This document shows, in pieces, positions 16,682 through 25,142 of a DNA stretch of 35,373 nt (positions are counted from its first letter, which is position 1; the number at the start of each line of letters is the position of its first letter). The notes below the pieces were generated by a model that was given only the letters and a program-made list of their open reading frames with translations, had not been told where the DNA came from and ran no database searches. The stretch spans positions 21,673 through 57,045 of the forward strand of contig NZ_MUGS01000030.1 in the NCBI RefSeq assembly GCF_002222055.1, given 5' to 3'. Source of the stretch: Flavobacterium araucananum. GTDB taxonomy: Bacteria > Bacteroidota > Bacteroidia > Flavobacteriales > Flavobacteriaceae. Position numbers and translations under genes: made by a program.

Positions 16682-16713
16682 AAGGCGTTACTTTTTTAGT
16701 ATCGCCTTTTTTT
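16682..16713 (+). terminator. Terminator after rpmH
   Basis: GGCG-T-TACT (16684-16692) pairs with AGTA-T-CGCC (16698-16706) with one internal mismatch and is followed by seven or more T. Confidence 0.8.
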
Positions 16714-16808
16714 ATACCTTGTCGGTAAAAAAATCTGCAACATTCTGGTTTATAATACACTACGAATGTTTTTTAACGTACTTTATATAACTACACAATA
16801 CAAATAAA

Positions 16809-19664
16809 ATGCCTAAAGACACATCAATAAAATCCGTTTTAATAATAGGGTCAGGACCTATTGTTATTGGTCAAGCTTGCGAATTTGATTATGCAGGTTC
16901 TCAATCTGCACGTTCTATTCGTGAAGAAGGAATTGAAGTTATCTTGATAAACTCAAATCCAGCGACTATTATGACCGACCCCACAATGGCGGATCATGTA
17001 TATTTGAAACCATTAACGACAAAATCGATAATTGAAATTCTAAAAGCACATCCACAAATCGATGCTGTTTTGCCTACAATGGGCGGACAAACGGCTTTGA
17101 ACTTGTGTCTGGAAGCTGAAGAAAAAGGAATCTGGCAGGATTTTGGCGTAAGATTAATAGGTGTTGATGTAAACGCCATTAATATTACCGAAGACAGAGA
17201 GCAGTTTAAACAACTTCTGGAAAGAATTAATGTACCTACTGCACCTGCAAAAACAGCTACATCCTATTTAGAAGGAAAAGAAATTGCTCAGGAATTTGGT
17301 TTCCCACTGGTTATTCGTCCTTCGTTTACCCTTGGAGGAACCGGAGCAGCAATTGTTTACAAAAAAGAAGATTTTGATGAGCTTTTGACCCGCGGTCTTG
17401 AAGCTTCGCCAATACACGAGGTTTTGATCGACAAAGCTTTGATGGGCTGGAAAGAATATGAATTAGAACTTTTAAGAGATAAAAACGATAATGTGGTCAT
17501 CATTTGTTCGATCGAAAATATGGACCCAATGGGTATTCATACCGGAGATTCGATCACGGTTGCACCGGCAATGACATTATCTGATACTACATTCCAGAAA
17601 TTACGTGACTATGCCATCCTGATGATGCGTAGTATTGGGAATTTTGCAGGAGGATGTAACGTGCAATTTGCGGTTTCACCAGACGAAAAAGAAGATATCG
17701 TAGCCATCGAGATTAACCCTCGTGTGTCCCGTTCATCAGCTTTGGCCTCTAAAGCAACCGGATATCCAATTGCTAAAATTGCTTCTAAACTGGCTTTAGG
17801 ATACAATCTTGACGAATTGCAAAACCAAATTACAAAATCGACTTCGGCGCTGTTTGAACCAACTCTGGATTATGTAATTGTAAAAATACCACGTTGGAAC
17901 TTTGATAAATTCGAAGGTGCCGACAGAACTTTAGGTCTTCAGATGAAATCTGTGGGTGAGGTGATGGGAATTGGACGTTCGTTTCAGGAAGCCTTACACA
18001 AAGCAACCCAATCTCTTGAAATCAAAAGAAACGGTTTAGGAGCTGACGGAAAAGGATATAAAAACTACGAAGAGATTATCGAGAAACTAACTTTTGCAAG
18101 TTGGGACCGTGTTTTTGTAATTTATGATGCAATCGCAATGGGAATTCCGTTGAGCCGTATTCATGAGATCACAAAAATCGATATGTGGTTCTTAAAACAA
18201 TACGAAGAGCTTTATACTTTAGAGAAAGAAATTTCGAACTATAAGATTACTACTCTTCCAAAAGAACTTTTGCTGGAAGCGAAACAAAAAGGTTTTGCCG
18301 ACAGACAAATTGCACACATGGTCAATTGCTTAGAAAGTGAAGTGCATTCTTTGCGTATGGACAAAAATATCAACCGTGTGTTTAAACTGGTAGATACTTG
18401 TGCGGCTGAGTTTAAAGCAAAAACACCTTATTATTACTCGACTTTTGAGGCAGAAATCGAAAAAGCAAATGGGGAGCGTTACGTAGATAACGAAAGTATT
18501 GTAACAGACAAGAAAAAAATCATAGTTCTGGGTTCAGGACCTAACAGAATTGGACAAGGAATTGAGTTTGACTATTCTTGTGTACACGGAGTACTGGCAG
18601 CTAAAGAATGTGGTTACGAAACCATCATGATCAACTGTAATCCTGAAACGGTTTCGACAGATTTTGATACGGCCGATAAATTATATTTCGAACCTGTTTT
18701 CTGGGAACATATTTACGATATCATTCAGCATGAAAAACCGGAAGGTGTGATTGTGCAGTTAGGCGGACAAACAGCTTTGAAATTGGCTGAAAAATTATCT
18801 AAATACGGCGTAAAAATCATCGGAACCAGTTTTGATGCCCTTGACTTAGCCGAAGACAGAGGTCGTTTCTCAGATTTATTGAGAGAACTACATATTCCTT
18901 TCCCACAGTTTGGAATCGCTGAAACGGCAGACGAAGCTTCGGCACTTGCAGATACCTTAGATTTTCCGTTATTGATTCGTCCTTCGTATGTGTTAGGAGG
19001 TCAGGGAATGAAAATTGTAATCAACAAAAAAGAACTGGAAGAGCATGTTATCAATTTATTGAAAACGATTCCTGGAAATAAATTGCTTCTGGATCACTAT
19101 TTGGCCGGAGCAATCGAAGCCGAAGCTGATGCAATTTGTGATGCTGATGGAAATGTATATATCATAGGAATTATGGAGCATATCGAACCTTGCGGAGTGC
19201 ACTCCGGAGATAGTAATGCTACTTTGCCTCCTTTTAACTTAGGAGAATTTGTGATGCAACAAATAAAAGATCATACCGTAAAAATTGCAAGAGCACTAAA
19301 AACAGTTGGTTTAATCAACATTCAGTTTGCGATAAAAGACGACACCGTTTATATCATCGAAGCAAACCCAAGAGCGTCGAGAACGGTACCATTTATTGCA
19401 AAAGCTTACGGAGAACCTTATGTAAACTACGCTACAAAAGTAATGTTAGGACACAATAAAGTAACAGACTTTAATTTTAATCCGCAATTGAAAGGATATG
19501 CCATCAAACAACCGGTTTTCTCTTTCAGCAAGTTCCATAATGTAAACAAAGCATTAGGACCGGAAATGAAATCGACAGGAGAAAGCATCTTGTTTATTGA
19601 TGACTTAAAAGACGATCAATTCTATGAATTGTACTCCAGAAGAAAAATGTATTTGAGTAAATAA
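16809..19664 (+). CDS. carB: Carbamoyl-phosphate synthase large subunit, without the allosteric domain
   Basis: 951 residues. It makes carbamoyl phosphate from bicarbonate, two ATP and ammonia supplied by the CarA glutaminase, feeding pyrimidine and arginine synthesis. Two homologous ATP-grasp halves are visible. Each begins with a nucleotide-binding GSGP motif (SVLIIGSGPIVIGQACEFD near 9 and VLGSGPNRIGQGIEFD near 575), and each has a PTMGGQTALN / VQLGGQTALK and an RPS(F/Y)xLGG(T/Q)G motif; the oligomerisation region lies between them. The protein stops soon after LGPEMKSTGES, where the E. coli enzyme (1073 residues) continues with an MGS-type allosteric domain that binds UMP and ornithine. 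A terminator follows 17 nt after the stop and no remnant of that domain exists, so the short form is genuine. carA is not in the window. Confidence 0.96.
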   Translation: MPKDTSIKSVLIIGSGPIVIGQACEFDYAGSQSARSIREEGIEVILINSNPATIMTDPTMADHVYLKPLTTKSIIEILKAHPQIDAVLPTMGGQTALNLCLEAEEKGIWQDFGVRLIGVDVNAINITEDREQFKQLLERINVPTAPAKTATSYLEGKEIAQEFGFPLVIRPSFTLGGTGAAIVYKKEDFDELLTRGLEASPIHEVLIDKALMGWKEYELELLRDKNDNVVIICSIENMDPMGIHTGDSITVAPAMTLSDTTFQKLRDYAILMMRSIGNFAGGCNVQFAVSPDEKEDIVAIEINPRVSRSSALASKATGYPIAKIASKLALGYNLDELQNQITKSTSALFEPTLDYVIVKIPRWNFDKFEGADRTLGLQMKSVGEVMGIGRSFQEALHKATQSLEIKRNGLGADGKGYKNYEEIIEKLTFASWDRVFVIYDAIAMGIPLSRIHEITKIDMWFLKQYEELYTLEKEISNYKITTLPKELLLEAKQKGFADRQIAHMVNCLESEVHSLRMDKNINRVFKLVDTCAAEFKAKTPYYYSTFEAEIEKANGERYVDNESIVTDKKKIIVLGSGPNRIGQGIEFDYSCVHGVLAAKECGYETIMINCNPETVSTDFDTADKLYFEPVFWEHIYDIIQHEKPEGVIVQLGGQTALKLAEKLSKYGVKIIGTSFDALDLAEDRGRFSDLLRELHIPFPQFGIAETADEASALADTLDFPLLIRPSYVLGGQGMKIVINKKELEEHVINLLKTIPGNKLLLDHYLAGAIEAEADAICDADGNVYIIGIMEHIEPCGVHSGDSNATLPPFNLGEFVMQQIKDHTVKIARALKTVGLINIQFAIKDDTVYIIEANPRASRTVPFIAKAYGEPYVNYATKVMLGHNKVTDFNFNPQLKGYAIKQPVFSFSKFHNVNKALGPEMKSTGESILFIDDLKDDQFYELYSRRKMYLSK

Positions 19665-19680
19665 TCTCAAATCCTGATAT

Positions 19681-19713
19681 AAAAAAAGCTCCATGAAAAT
19701 GGAGCTTTTTTTG
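19681..19713 (+). terminator. Terminator after carB
   Basis: AGCTCCAT (19687-19694), GAAA tetraloop, ATGGAGCT (19699-19706), with an A run before and a T run after; likely works in both directions. Confidence 0.9.
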
Positions 19714-19764
19714 TGCTTAATTAATTTTTTGGAAGTTAATTTTGCTTATTATATTTGTTTGAGA

Positions 19765-20160
19765 TTATTCGTTAGAAATTGACATATTATCTCTTGTGTT
19801 TTTTTGCACAGAAATAGCACCAAAAAGGGCTAATAAAAAAGCAAAAGCATAAAAACCTTTTTCGCTTGGTAAAATGGTAGCGTTCCAGAGCCCTACAACC
19901 AATAATACAATTGATAAAAGGGTTCCAAACCAGCAAATTCCGTAATAAATGTCAGTTACAGGAAGTTTTTCAAGTCTGTCTCTAACGCTTTTTTGTAAAG
20001 ACACAACCGCAAACAGACCAAACATTAATACAGTAAAATAGTATCCTTTTTCGTTCAGTAACATTTCGGCTCTTGCAAGTCCAACTATAAATCCAACTGT
20101 TCCTGCTCCAAGAGCGACCCAAGATGCTGCTATAAAAGCATTCGACGTTTTTTGTACCAT
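19765..20160 (-). CDS. YiaA/YiaB-family inner membrane protein
   Basis: 131 residues with four hydrophobic segments arranged as two helical pairs. Each pair ends in a similar motif (FGLFAVVSLQKSVRDR and LALFGAISVQKNTRDN), which is the internal duplication of the YiaAB two-helix domain (PF05360). It is an integral membrane protein of unknown biochemical role. It has its own promoter and is not part of the following operon. A separate terminator was not identified at its 3' end, but the bidirectional carB hairpin lies just beyond. Confidence 0.8.
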   Translation of the reverse strand: MVQKTSNAFIAASWVALGAGTVGFIVGLARAEMLLNEKGYYFTVLMFGLFAVVSLQKSVRDRLEKLPVTDIYYGICWFGTLLSIVLLVVGLWNATILPSEKGFYAFAFLLALFGAISVQKNTRDNMSISNE

Positions 20161-20191
20161 GGTTATCTAAAAATTTTGTTTTGGTTAGCTG

Positions 20192-20221
20192 CAAATATAA
20201 CTAAATTGGACTCAGATCAAA
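20192..20221 (-). promoter_or_regulatory. Promoter of the YiaA-like gene
   Basis: On the minus strand, TTTG (20221-20218), an 18-bp spacer and TATATTTG (20199-20192), about 30 nt upstream of the start codon. Confidence 0.7.
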
Positions 20222-20271
20222 ATAATAATTCCTGTAATACTATTCAGTATAATGGTTACATGGGGGAAACA

Positions 20272-20303
20272 AAAAAAAGCTCCAATTTATATTGGAGCTT
20301 TTT
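20272..20303 (-). terminator. Terminator of the sigma/DUF4252 operon
   Basis: AGCTCCAAT (20278-20286) and ATTGGAGCT (20291-20299) pair over 9 bp with a 4-nt loop; on the minus strand the stem is followed by an eight-T run. It lies about 30 nt after the last gene of the operon. Confidence 0.85.
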
Positions 20304-20328
20304 AGTTTTTAAAGTAAGATTAGCGGTA

Positions 20329-20865
20329 TTATTTAACCAATTGCTGCAAAGGTTTCAATTGTTCCATGTCGATTTTCGATTCTTTAAGAACAGACATTAA
20401 CGTCATAATATTATTGGGGTTCATGTTTTTTCCTAATACACGAACAACTGCAAAACCGTTTTCTTTTTTGTTGGCGAACACTACAAATTCCTGAATATTA
20501 TCGTCTGTACCCACATAACTTATTGAGGCGCCATCTCTGCCGGAACCAAAACTCATTAATTGTTGGTATTTTGGATTTTTTAGAATTGCTTTTACTTTAG
20601 TTCGTTCCGCTTCAAATTCTGCCTGATTTTTGTCATTCGCTTTAAAAGCTAAAATATTCATTTTGTCAAATGATTTTAGAGCTTCATTTTGCTCGGCTGA
20701 TAATTTTGTTTTCTCCAGATTTAGGATACCAGGGGAAACATCCAGCGCAATAAAATTTTTATTATCGGTGTTTTCTACAAAATATTTCTGCAATGACGGG
20801 TTAGAATTACAACTTACTAAAGTTAGCAGTACTAAAAGGGCTGAGGTAAAAAGGCTTGCTTTCAT
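20329..20865 (-). CDS. DUF4252 lipoprotein
   Basis: 178 residues from MKASLFTSALL. A longer open frame begins at 20964 but runs through the end of the upstream gene; the ATG at 20865 begins a clean lipoprotein signal peptide with lipobox LVSC. The rest matches the Bacteroidota-specific DUF4252 family, with the alternating beta/alpha pattern ending FAVVRVLGKNMNPNNIMTL and a C-terminal helix. It is probably anchored in the inner or outer membrane facing the periplasm. It is the last gene of the ECF sigma operon and starts 10 nt after its DUF4252 neighbour. Function unknown. Confidence 0.8.
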   Translation of the reverse strand: MKASLFTSALLVLLTLVSCNSNPSLQKYFVENTDNKNFIALDVSPGILNLEKTKLSAEQNEALKSFDKMNILAFKANDKNQAEFEAERTKVKAILKNPKYQQLMSFGSGRDGASISYVGTDDNIQEFVVFANKKENGFAVVRVLGKNMNPNNIMTLMSVLKESKIDMEQLKPLQQLVK

Positions 20866-20875
20866 ATCTGTCGAA

Positions 20876-21403
20876 TTATTTTTTGCCTTTAGAGGCTTTT
20901 TTAAGATCAGAACCACCCGGAAGTTGCATTTTGTCTGTAAGAACAGAGATTTCGTTGATGTCAAAATTACCTGTTAGCGACAGCAAAACTGTTTCGTCGT
21001 TTTTGGCACCGTCAATAAACATTAGTAATTCTTTTACCTGAGAGTCTGTCGCTCCGGATTTTACAGATATTCTAACATTTCTGCCCCCATCGTTTACACG
21101 CATTAATTCTTCCAGACCCGCTGTTTTTACATATTTGTCAGCAGAGGCTTTCATATCAGCTTCGATCTTCGGGTTTTTGGTTGTAAACACTTTTAGAAAA
21201 TCTAATTTTTTAATTAAGTTAATGTATTGTTGCGTCTCTTTGTCTGAGGCGTCAACTTTTACTTTACTCATTAGGTCGAACATTTTTTTGTTTACAATTA
21301 CTGAGGTCACGTCATCCTGACCATCAAATTTGTCAAATGCTCCCTGTGCATAAAAAGCGTGGCTAAATAATGCGAAAACTAGTGTTATGATGAAATTTTT
21401 CAT
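20876..21403 (-). CDS. DUF4252 exported protein
   Basis: 175 residues with a signal peptide ending near FYAQ (about residue 20) and no lipobox, so probably periplasmic. The region after DDVTSVIVNKKMFDLMSKV, with GGRNVRISVKSGATDSQVKELLMFIDG and the LLSLTGNFDINEISVL stretch, is the DUF4252 domain also present in the adjacent lipoprotein. The two are paralogues in tandem with different anchoring. The C-terminus is lysine-rich (KKASKGKK). Co-transcribed with the sigma factor gene. Confidence 0.8.
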   Translation of the reverse strand: MKNFIITLVFALFSHAFYAQGAFDKFDGQDDVTSVIVNKKMFDLMSKVKVDASDKETQQYINLIKKLDFLKVFTTKNPKIEADMKASADKYVKTAGLEELMRVNDGGRNVRISVKSGATDSQVKELLMFIDGAKNDETVLLSLTGNFDINEISVLTDKMQLPGGSDLKKASKGKK

Positions 21404-21421
21404 TTTTTTGATTGATTTAAA

Positions 21422-21880
21422 TTATTGTTTAAAAATTTTATTTTTTGATTGCTCGTATTCTTTAATGTATTGTACGCTTTCGATACCTACATTAACATTG
21501 TTTGATAATAAGGCGAGAGCTTTTTGCGTTGCCGCAAGAGCTTCTTCCGGATTGTCGTAGGTTCCTAATTCTGATTGCGCTACAACCGGAGTTGCATTTT
21601 TTTCGCTCACATAAAAATAGGTTCCCACTCCTAGTAAAACCACAACAGAAGCTGCAATTGATAACCACGCCACATTTCGTTTTTGAGTTTTTAGTGGAAT
21701 CTCCTGCGTCGACTTTTGTTCTTTTACCTCAGAGAAATAACCAAAAATAGGTTTGTATTGTTCTAAATGCTGCGCAACATTTGGTGAAGAAAAATAGTCT
21801 TTTAATTCTTTTTCTTCGGCAATACTGGTTTCTCCCTCAAAGTATTTTTCTAGTATATCTTCTATTTTATTGAATTCCAT
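21422..21880 (-). CDS. Single-span membrane protein, probable anti-sigma partner
   Basis: 152 residues: a cytoplasmic N-terminus of about 68 residues, one membrane helix (about 70-90, WLSIAASVVVLLGVGTYFYV) and a periplasmic tail of about 60. Its start overlaps the sigma factor stop by 14 nt, indicating translational coupling. The N-terminal segment (ILEKYFEGETSIAEEKELKDYF) resembles that of Bacteroidota anti-sigma-like proteins. It lacks the zinc-binding anti-sigma motif (HxxxCxxC). The topology and coupling make an anti-sigma role the best inference. Confidence 0.65.
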   Translation of the reverse strand: MEFNKIEDILEKYFEGETSIAEEKELKDYFSSPNVAQHLEQYKPIFGYFSEVKEQKSTQEIPLKTQKRNVAWLSIAASVVVLLGVGTYFYVSEKNATPVVAQSELGTYDNPEEALAATQKALALLSNNVNVGIESVQYIKEYEQSKNKIFKQ

Positions 21881-22376
21881 AACGGTGTGTATTAAGCATT
21901 GATTCTCTTATTTTTTTTCTCGCTCTAGAAAGGGCTACCCGAATAGCCGTTTCATTCATATTGACAATTTTTGCAATTTCATCAAATTCATATTGTTCAA
22001 CATCGCGCAACTGAATTAACATTTGTAGTTGTTCAGGCAACTGACTTATTATTTTTTCAACCCATTCCAGACTATTAATATCTTCCAGTTTTTTATCCAA
22101 TTGAGGTTCCCGATCAGTATAATTTGTATGAACAATTTTAAGATTCCCGGCTCTTTTAGATTTTAACTGATCCAGACAATAATTTTTGGTCATCGTCATT
22201 GCCAGTGCTTCGACGCTACTGTAAGATTCTAAACTCTCTTTTTTATTCCATAACTTTACTATAACTTCCTGAGTGGCATCTTCTGCCTCTTCGGTACTGG
22301 TTAACAATCTTTTTGCCAGACGAAAAACTTTGTCTTTAAAAGGATTTATTAATTCTATAAACACATTCTGATTCAT
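21867..22376 (-). CDS. ECF-type RNA polymerase sigma factor
   Basis: 169 residues with the two regions of sigma-70 ECF factors. Region 2 is near residues 10-80 (FKDKVFRLAKRLLTSTEEAEDATQEVIVKLW), region 4 near 110-160 (LPEQLQMLIQLRDVEQYEFDEIAKIVNMNETAIRVALSRARKKI), the latter including the helix-turn-helix. It would direct polymerase to a small regulon, presumably including its own operon. The operon order is sigma, membrane partner, DUF4252, DUF4252 lipoprotein. It is divergent from an S41 protease gene, separated by 162 bp. No standard housekeeping promoter was found upstream, which would fit autoregulation. Confidence 0.92.
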   Translation of the reverse strand: MNQNVFIELINPFKDKVFRLAKRLLTSTEEAEDATQEVIVKLWNKKESLESYSSVEALAMTMTKNYCLDQLKSKRAGNLKIVHTNYTDREPQLDKKLEDINSLEWVEKIISQLPEQLQMLIQLRDVEQYEFDEIAKIVNMNETAIRVALSRARKKIRESMLNTHRYGIQ

Positions 22377-22538
22377 AAAATCTATTTGGTTATTCGTTAG
22401 CTTATATAGTCCAGACGAGACACTATTATTTTTGTTACACGAGTTCTTAAAAATTTTATAAAAAAAAACACTTTAAAAATAACATTGTTAAAACTAAAGA
22501 TACTATTTTTACGTTAGTACTACATAGATACCAACTAT

Positions 22539-24011
22539 ATGAAAACAATATTAAAGAGTGTACTGTTATTATTTTTATTAGCATTTTCTTTGCAATCATG
22601 TGAGGATCAGGACGATGTGTCTGCTCCGGGTGACTTGCAGGTAAATAATTTTATCTGGAAAGGATTAAATCAATATTATTTATGGCAGGCAGATGTACCT
22701 AATTTAGCCGATGATCGTTTTAACAATGAAGATGCATTAAATTCTTTTTTAAGAGGATATTCTAAACCCGAAGATTTATTTCAGGATTTATTAAATAAAC
22801 CAATCAGCAAATTTCCTAAAGGTCAGGCAATAGATCGTTTTAGCTGGATCGTTGATGATTATACTGTTCTGGAACAGGAACTTCAGGGAACTTCAAAAAA
22901 CGATGGGGTCGACTACAGATTGAGTTACAAACCCGGAAGTACTACAGATCTTGTGGGTTATGTACGTTATATTCTTCCTAATTCTGATGCTTCAAAAAAA
23001 GATATCAAACGAGGGGACCTTTTTACAGCAGTAAACGGAACCCAGCTTACAGTTTCTAACTATCAGTCACTTTTGGCTGCTGACAGTTATACCCTGAATA
23101 TGGCTACTTATAACGGTACTACTTTTGAATCTAACGGAAAAACGGTTGCATTGGTTAAAACTACCTTAGACGAAAATCCGGTTTTTATTAATAAAGTAAT
23201 TACTTCGGGAAGTTCTAAAATTGGTTATTTGATGTATAATGGCTTTTATGCTAATTATGATGCACAACTTAATGCTGCTTTTGCCGAGTTAAAAGCCCAA
23301 GGGATTACAGATCTTGTGCTGGATTTGAGATACAATGGCGGAGGTTCTATACAAACGGCAACACGTTTGGCAAGTATGATTACCGGACAGTTTACCGATA
23401 AAATTTTTGCTAAAGAAAAGTGGAATGCAAAAATTAATGCCGCTTTTCAGGTTGATAATCCGGAGTATTTAAATAACAGGTTTGTTGATAAAATAGACGG
23501 AGCAGCAATCAATAGTCTTAATTTGACTAAGATTTATATTATCACCACCAGCGGGACAGCATCTGCAAGTGAGTTGGTGATAAATGGTTTAGCACCTTAT
23601 ATCTCAGTAATTCAGATAGGGGAGACGACAGTGGGTAAAAATGTAGGTTCGGTTACATTATATGATTCTCCAACTTTTGGAAAATTGAATAGAAATCCAA
23701 ATCATAAATATGCAATGCAGCCTTTGGTTCTAAAAATTGTCAATGCATCAGATTTTGGCGAATATACAGATGGTCTAAAACCCACTTATGAGCAATTGGA
23801 GCGCATTAGTACGTTAGGTGTTTTGGGAGATCCGGCAGAGCCATTGCTTAGTCTTGCAATCTCGAAAATTACGGGAGTGACAACCACCAAAAAAGCCGAA
23901 GAAAAAGGAGTCGCTTTAAAAGGTTTTACAGATGTTAAAGCAATGAATGGTATCAGGAATCAAATGTATATCGAAAAAGCACCCGAAGGGCTTTTAAGAG
24001 CATTAAAATAA
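22539..24011 (+). CDS. S41-family (CtpA-like) protease, lipoprotein
   Basis: 490 residues. A lipobox, LQSC (Cys21), places it as a membrane-anchored lipoprotein. A PDZ-like segment spans about 125-190 (GYVRYILPNSDASKKDIKRGDLFTAVNG). The S41 core follows, with DLRYNGGG (about 262-269), TASASE (likely catalytic Ser342) and GETTVGK (likely general-base Lys367), the Ser-Lys dyad arrangement of tail-specific proteases. The N-terminal part (FIWKGLNQYYLWQADVP) is typical of the Bacteroidota form. It would process or degrade exported proteins. It is divergent from the ECF sigma gene, so a functional link is possible but unproven. Confidence 0.9.
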   Translation: MKTILKSVLLLFLLAFSLQSCEDQDDVSAPGDLQVNNFIWKGLNQYYLWQADVPNLADDRFNNEDALNSFLRGYSKPEDLFQDLLNKPISKFPKGQAIDRFSWIVDDYTVLEQELQGTSKNDGVDYRLSYKPGSTTDLVGYVRYILPNSDASKKDIKRGDLFTAVNGTQLTVSNYQSLLAADSYTLNMATYNGTTFESNGKTVALVKTTLDENPVFINKVITSGSSKIGYLMYNGFYANYDAQLNAAFAELKAQGITDLVLDLRYNGGGSIQTATRLASMITGQFTDKIFAKEKWNAKINAAFQVDNPEYLNNRFVDKIDGAAINSLNLTKIYIITTSGTASASELVINGLAPYISVIQIGETTVGKNVGSVTLYDSPTFGKLNRNPNHKYAMQPLVLKIVNASDFGEYTDGLKPTYEQLERISTLGVLGDPAEPLLSLAISKITGVTTTKKAEEKGVALKGFTDVKAMNGIRNQMYIEKAPEGLLRALK

Positions 24012-24017
24012 AAACAA

Positions 24018-24052
24018 TAAAAAAGGCTTTCATTTTCTGAAAGCCTTTTTTA
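24018..24052. terminator. Bidirectional terminator between convergent genes
   Basis: GGCTTTCA (24025-24032) pairs with TGAAAGCC (24038-24045), loop TTTTC, with an A run before and T run after, so it serves both the S41 gene and the btuB-btuG operon. Confidence 0.9.
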
Positions 24053-24097
24053 TTGTTAGAATATTCCAAAAACATATTCTAAAAAAACAAATGGTTA

Positions 24098-25138
24098 TTA
24101 GTTATTAAAGTAAAAACCGTTTGGTGCAATACCAACCGTTAATTCTTTTTGTAATGTTCCGCTTAAGTTATAAACATAAGCCTTACTGTCTGCTTTATAA
24201 TCGCCACTATCAGCAATATAAATATGATTACCATTTACTGCAAATCCATATAGATATCCAACAGTCGCTGTTAAAATTGCACTTGTTGAAGCTGCTGTTG
24301 CATTAGTATTTATTGCATAAACTGAATTACCTACAGTATAATAAATTTTATCACCTTCAATGTCCATATAAGCAGCTCCGTCTAAAGCTTCAGGGAATGT
24401 AATTTTAGAAATAGATTTGTCTGATAATTTTACTTTAATAATTTCACTTCTTTCTCCTGAATTACCTCTCAAAACAAATAAAGTCCCATTTTCTTCTTCG
24501 ATAGAATCTGCACTATATCCAAGTTCTATAGGAGCCTCTAATGTTTTTGTAGCAATATTTACTACCAGTAATTTAGTGCTGCTGTAAGGTTCAGTAATAT
24601 ACAGTTTACCATCTTTTTCAACTAATCTGTTAGCAGTGCCGTTTAAGTTAATTTTAGATTCGAATGTATTAGTAGACAAATTGATAATGGCAACATAATC
24701 ATCTGTATCTCCGGCAGGATTTGTTGCAGTAGAATAGGTATTCGCATTTGTTACATAAGCTTTACCATCTTTTACAACACCATATCTTGGGTTGCTAAGT
24801 CCTGTATCAATTTTTGCAATCAATTTAAAAGTGTATCTGTTTACAACATTAATTACGTTTGATCCCCCGGCAATGATATACGCTCGGTCTCCATCAAAAA
24901 AAATGTTTTGTGCGTATTTTCCAAGTAAGTCAGATCCGTTAGCAGCCGTGTAGGCATCTTTAGTAAAAGAGCTGAAATCGTCACTTGAAAAAGAAACGGT
25001 ACCTTGCCCTAAACTTCCTTCATTTAGAATAAAAAAACCATTGTCATAAACTCCTTTTGGCGCATCTTCGCTGTCATTAGAACACGAAACGAATAACGAA
25101 ACGCTAAGTGCTATTAAGAATAATTTACTGAACTTCAT
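24098..25138 (-). CDS. btuG: BtuG-like beta-propeller surface lipoprotein (DUF5074/YncE-like)
   Basis: 346 residues. Lipobox FVSC, followed by acidic residues (SNDSEDAP) of the kind that can mark surface export in Bacteroidota. The body consists of repeated four-strand modules (for example GVVKDGKAYVTNANT, RLVEKDGKLYITEPYS, AFAVNGNHIYIADSG-like segments), that is, a beta-propeller of the DUF5074/YncE type. The gene lies 4 nt after btuB under the same cobalamin riboswitch. In Bacteroides, BtuG is a surface propeller lipoprotein that captures B12 with very high affinity and delivers it to BtuB; position, lipidation and fold point to the same job here. The symbol is by analogy and direct orthology is unproven. 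Confidence 0.72.
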   Translation of the reverse strand: MKFSKLFLIALSVSLFVSCSNDSEDAPKGVYDNGFFILNEGSLGQGTVSFSSDDFSSFTKDAYTAANGSDLLGKYAQNIFFDGDRAYIIAGGSNVINVVNRYTFKLIAKIDTGLSNPRYGVVKDGKAYVTNANTYSTATNPAGDTDDYVAIINLSTNTFESKINLNGTANRLVEKDGKLYITEPYSSTKLLVVNIATKTLEAPIELGYSADSIEEENGTLFVLRGNSGERSEIIKVKLSDKSISKITFPEALDGAAYMDIEGDKIYYTVGNSVYAINTNATAASTSAILTATVGYLYGFAVNGNHIYIADSGDYKADSKAYVYNLSGTLQKELTVGIAPNGFYFNN

Positions 25139-25142
25139 TATA

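Noticed and set aside
19600..19700. Frameshift or truncation of carB
   Set aside because: The protein ends cleanly in family-like sequence and is followed at once by a strong terminator; all three frames beyond the stop lack any remnant of the missing domain, and short CarB proteins are expected in this group.
20865..20964. N-terminal extension of the DUF4252 lipoprotein
   Set aside because: The extension lies inside the preceding gene and would bury the lipoprotein signal peptide; the internal ATG at 20865 fits better.
24121..24306. Short plus-strand frames opposite btuG and btuB
   Set aside because: Composition (Leu/Tyr/His-rich) reflects the reverse complement of the coding strand; no start signals or homology motifs.
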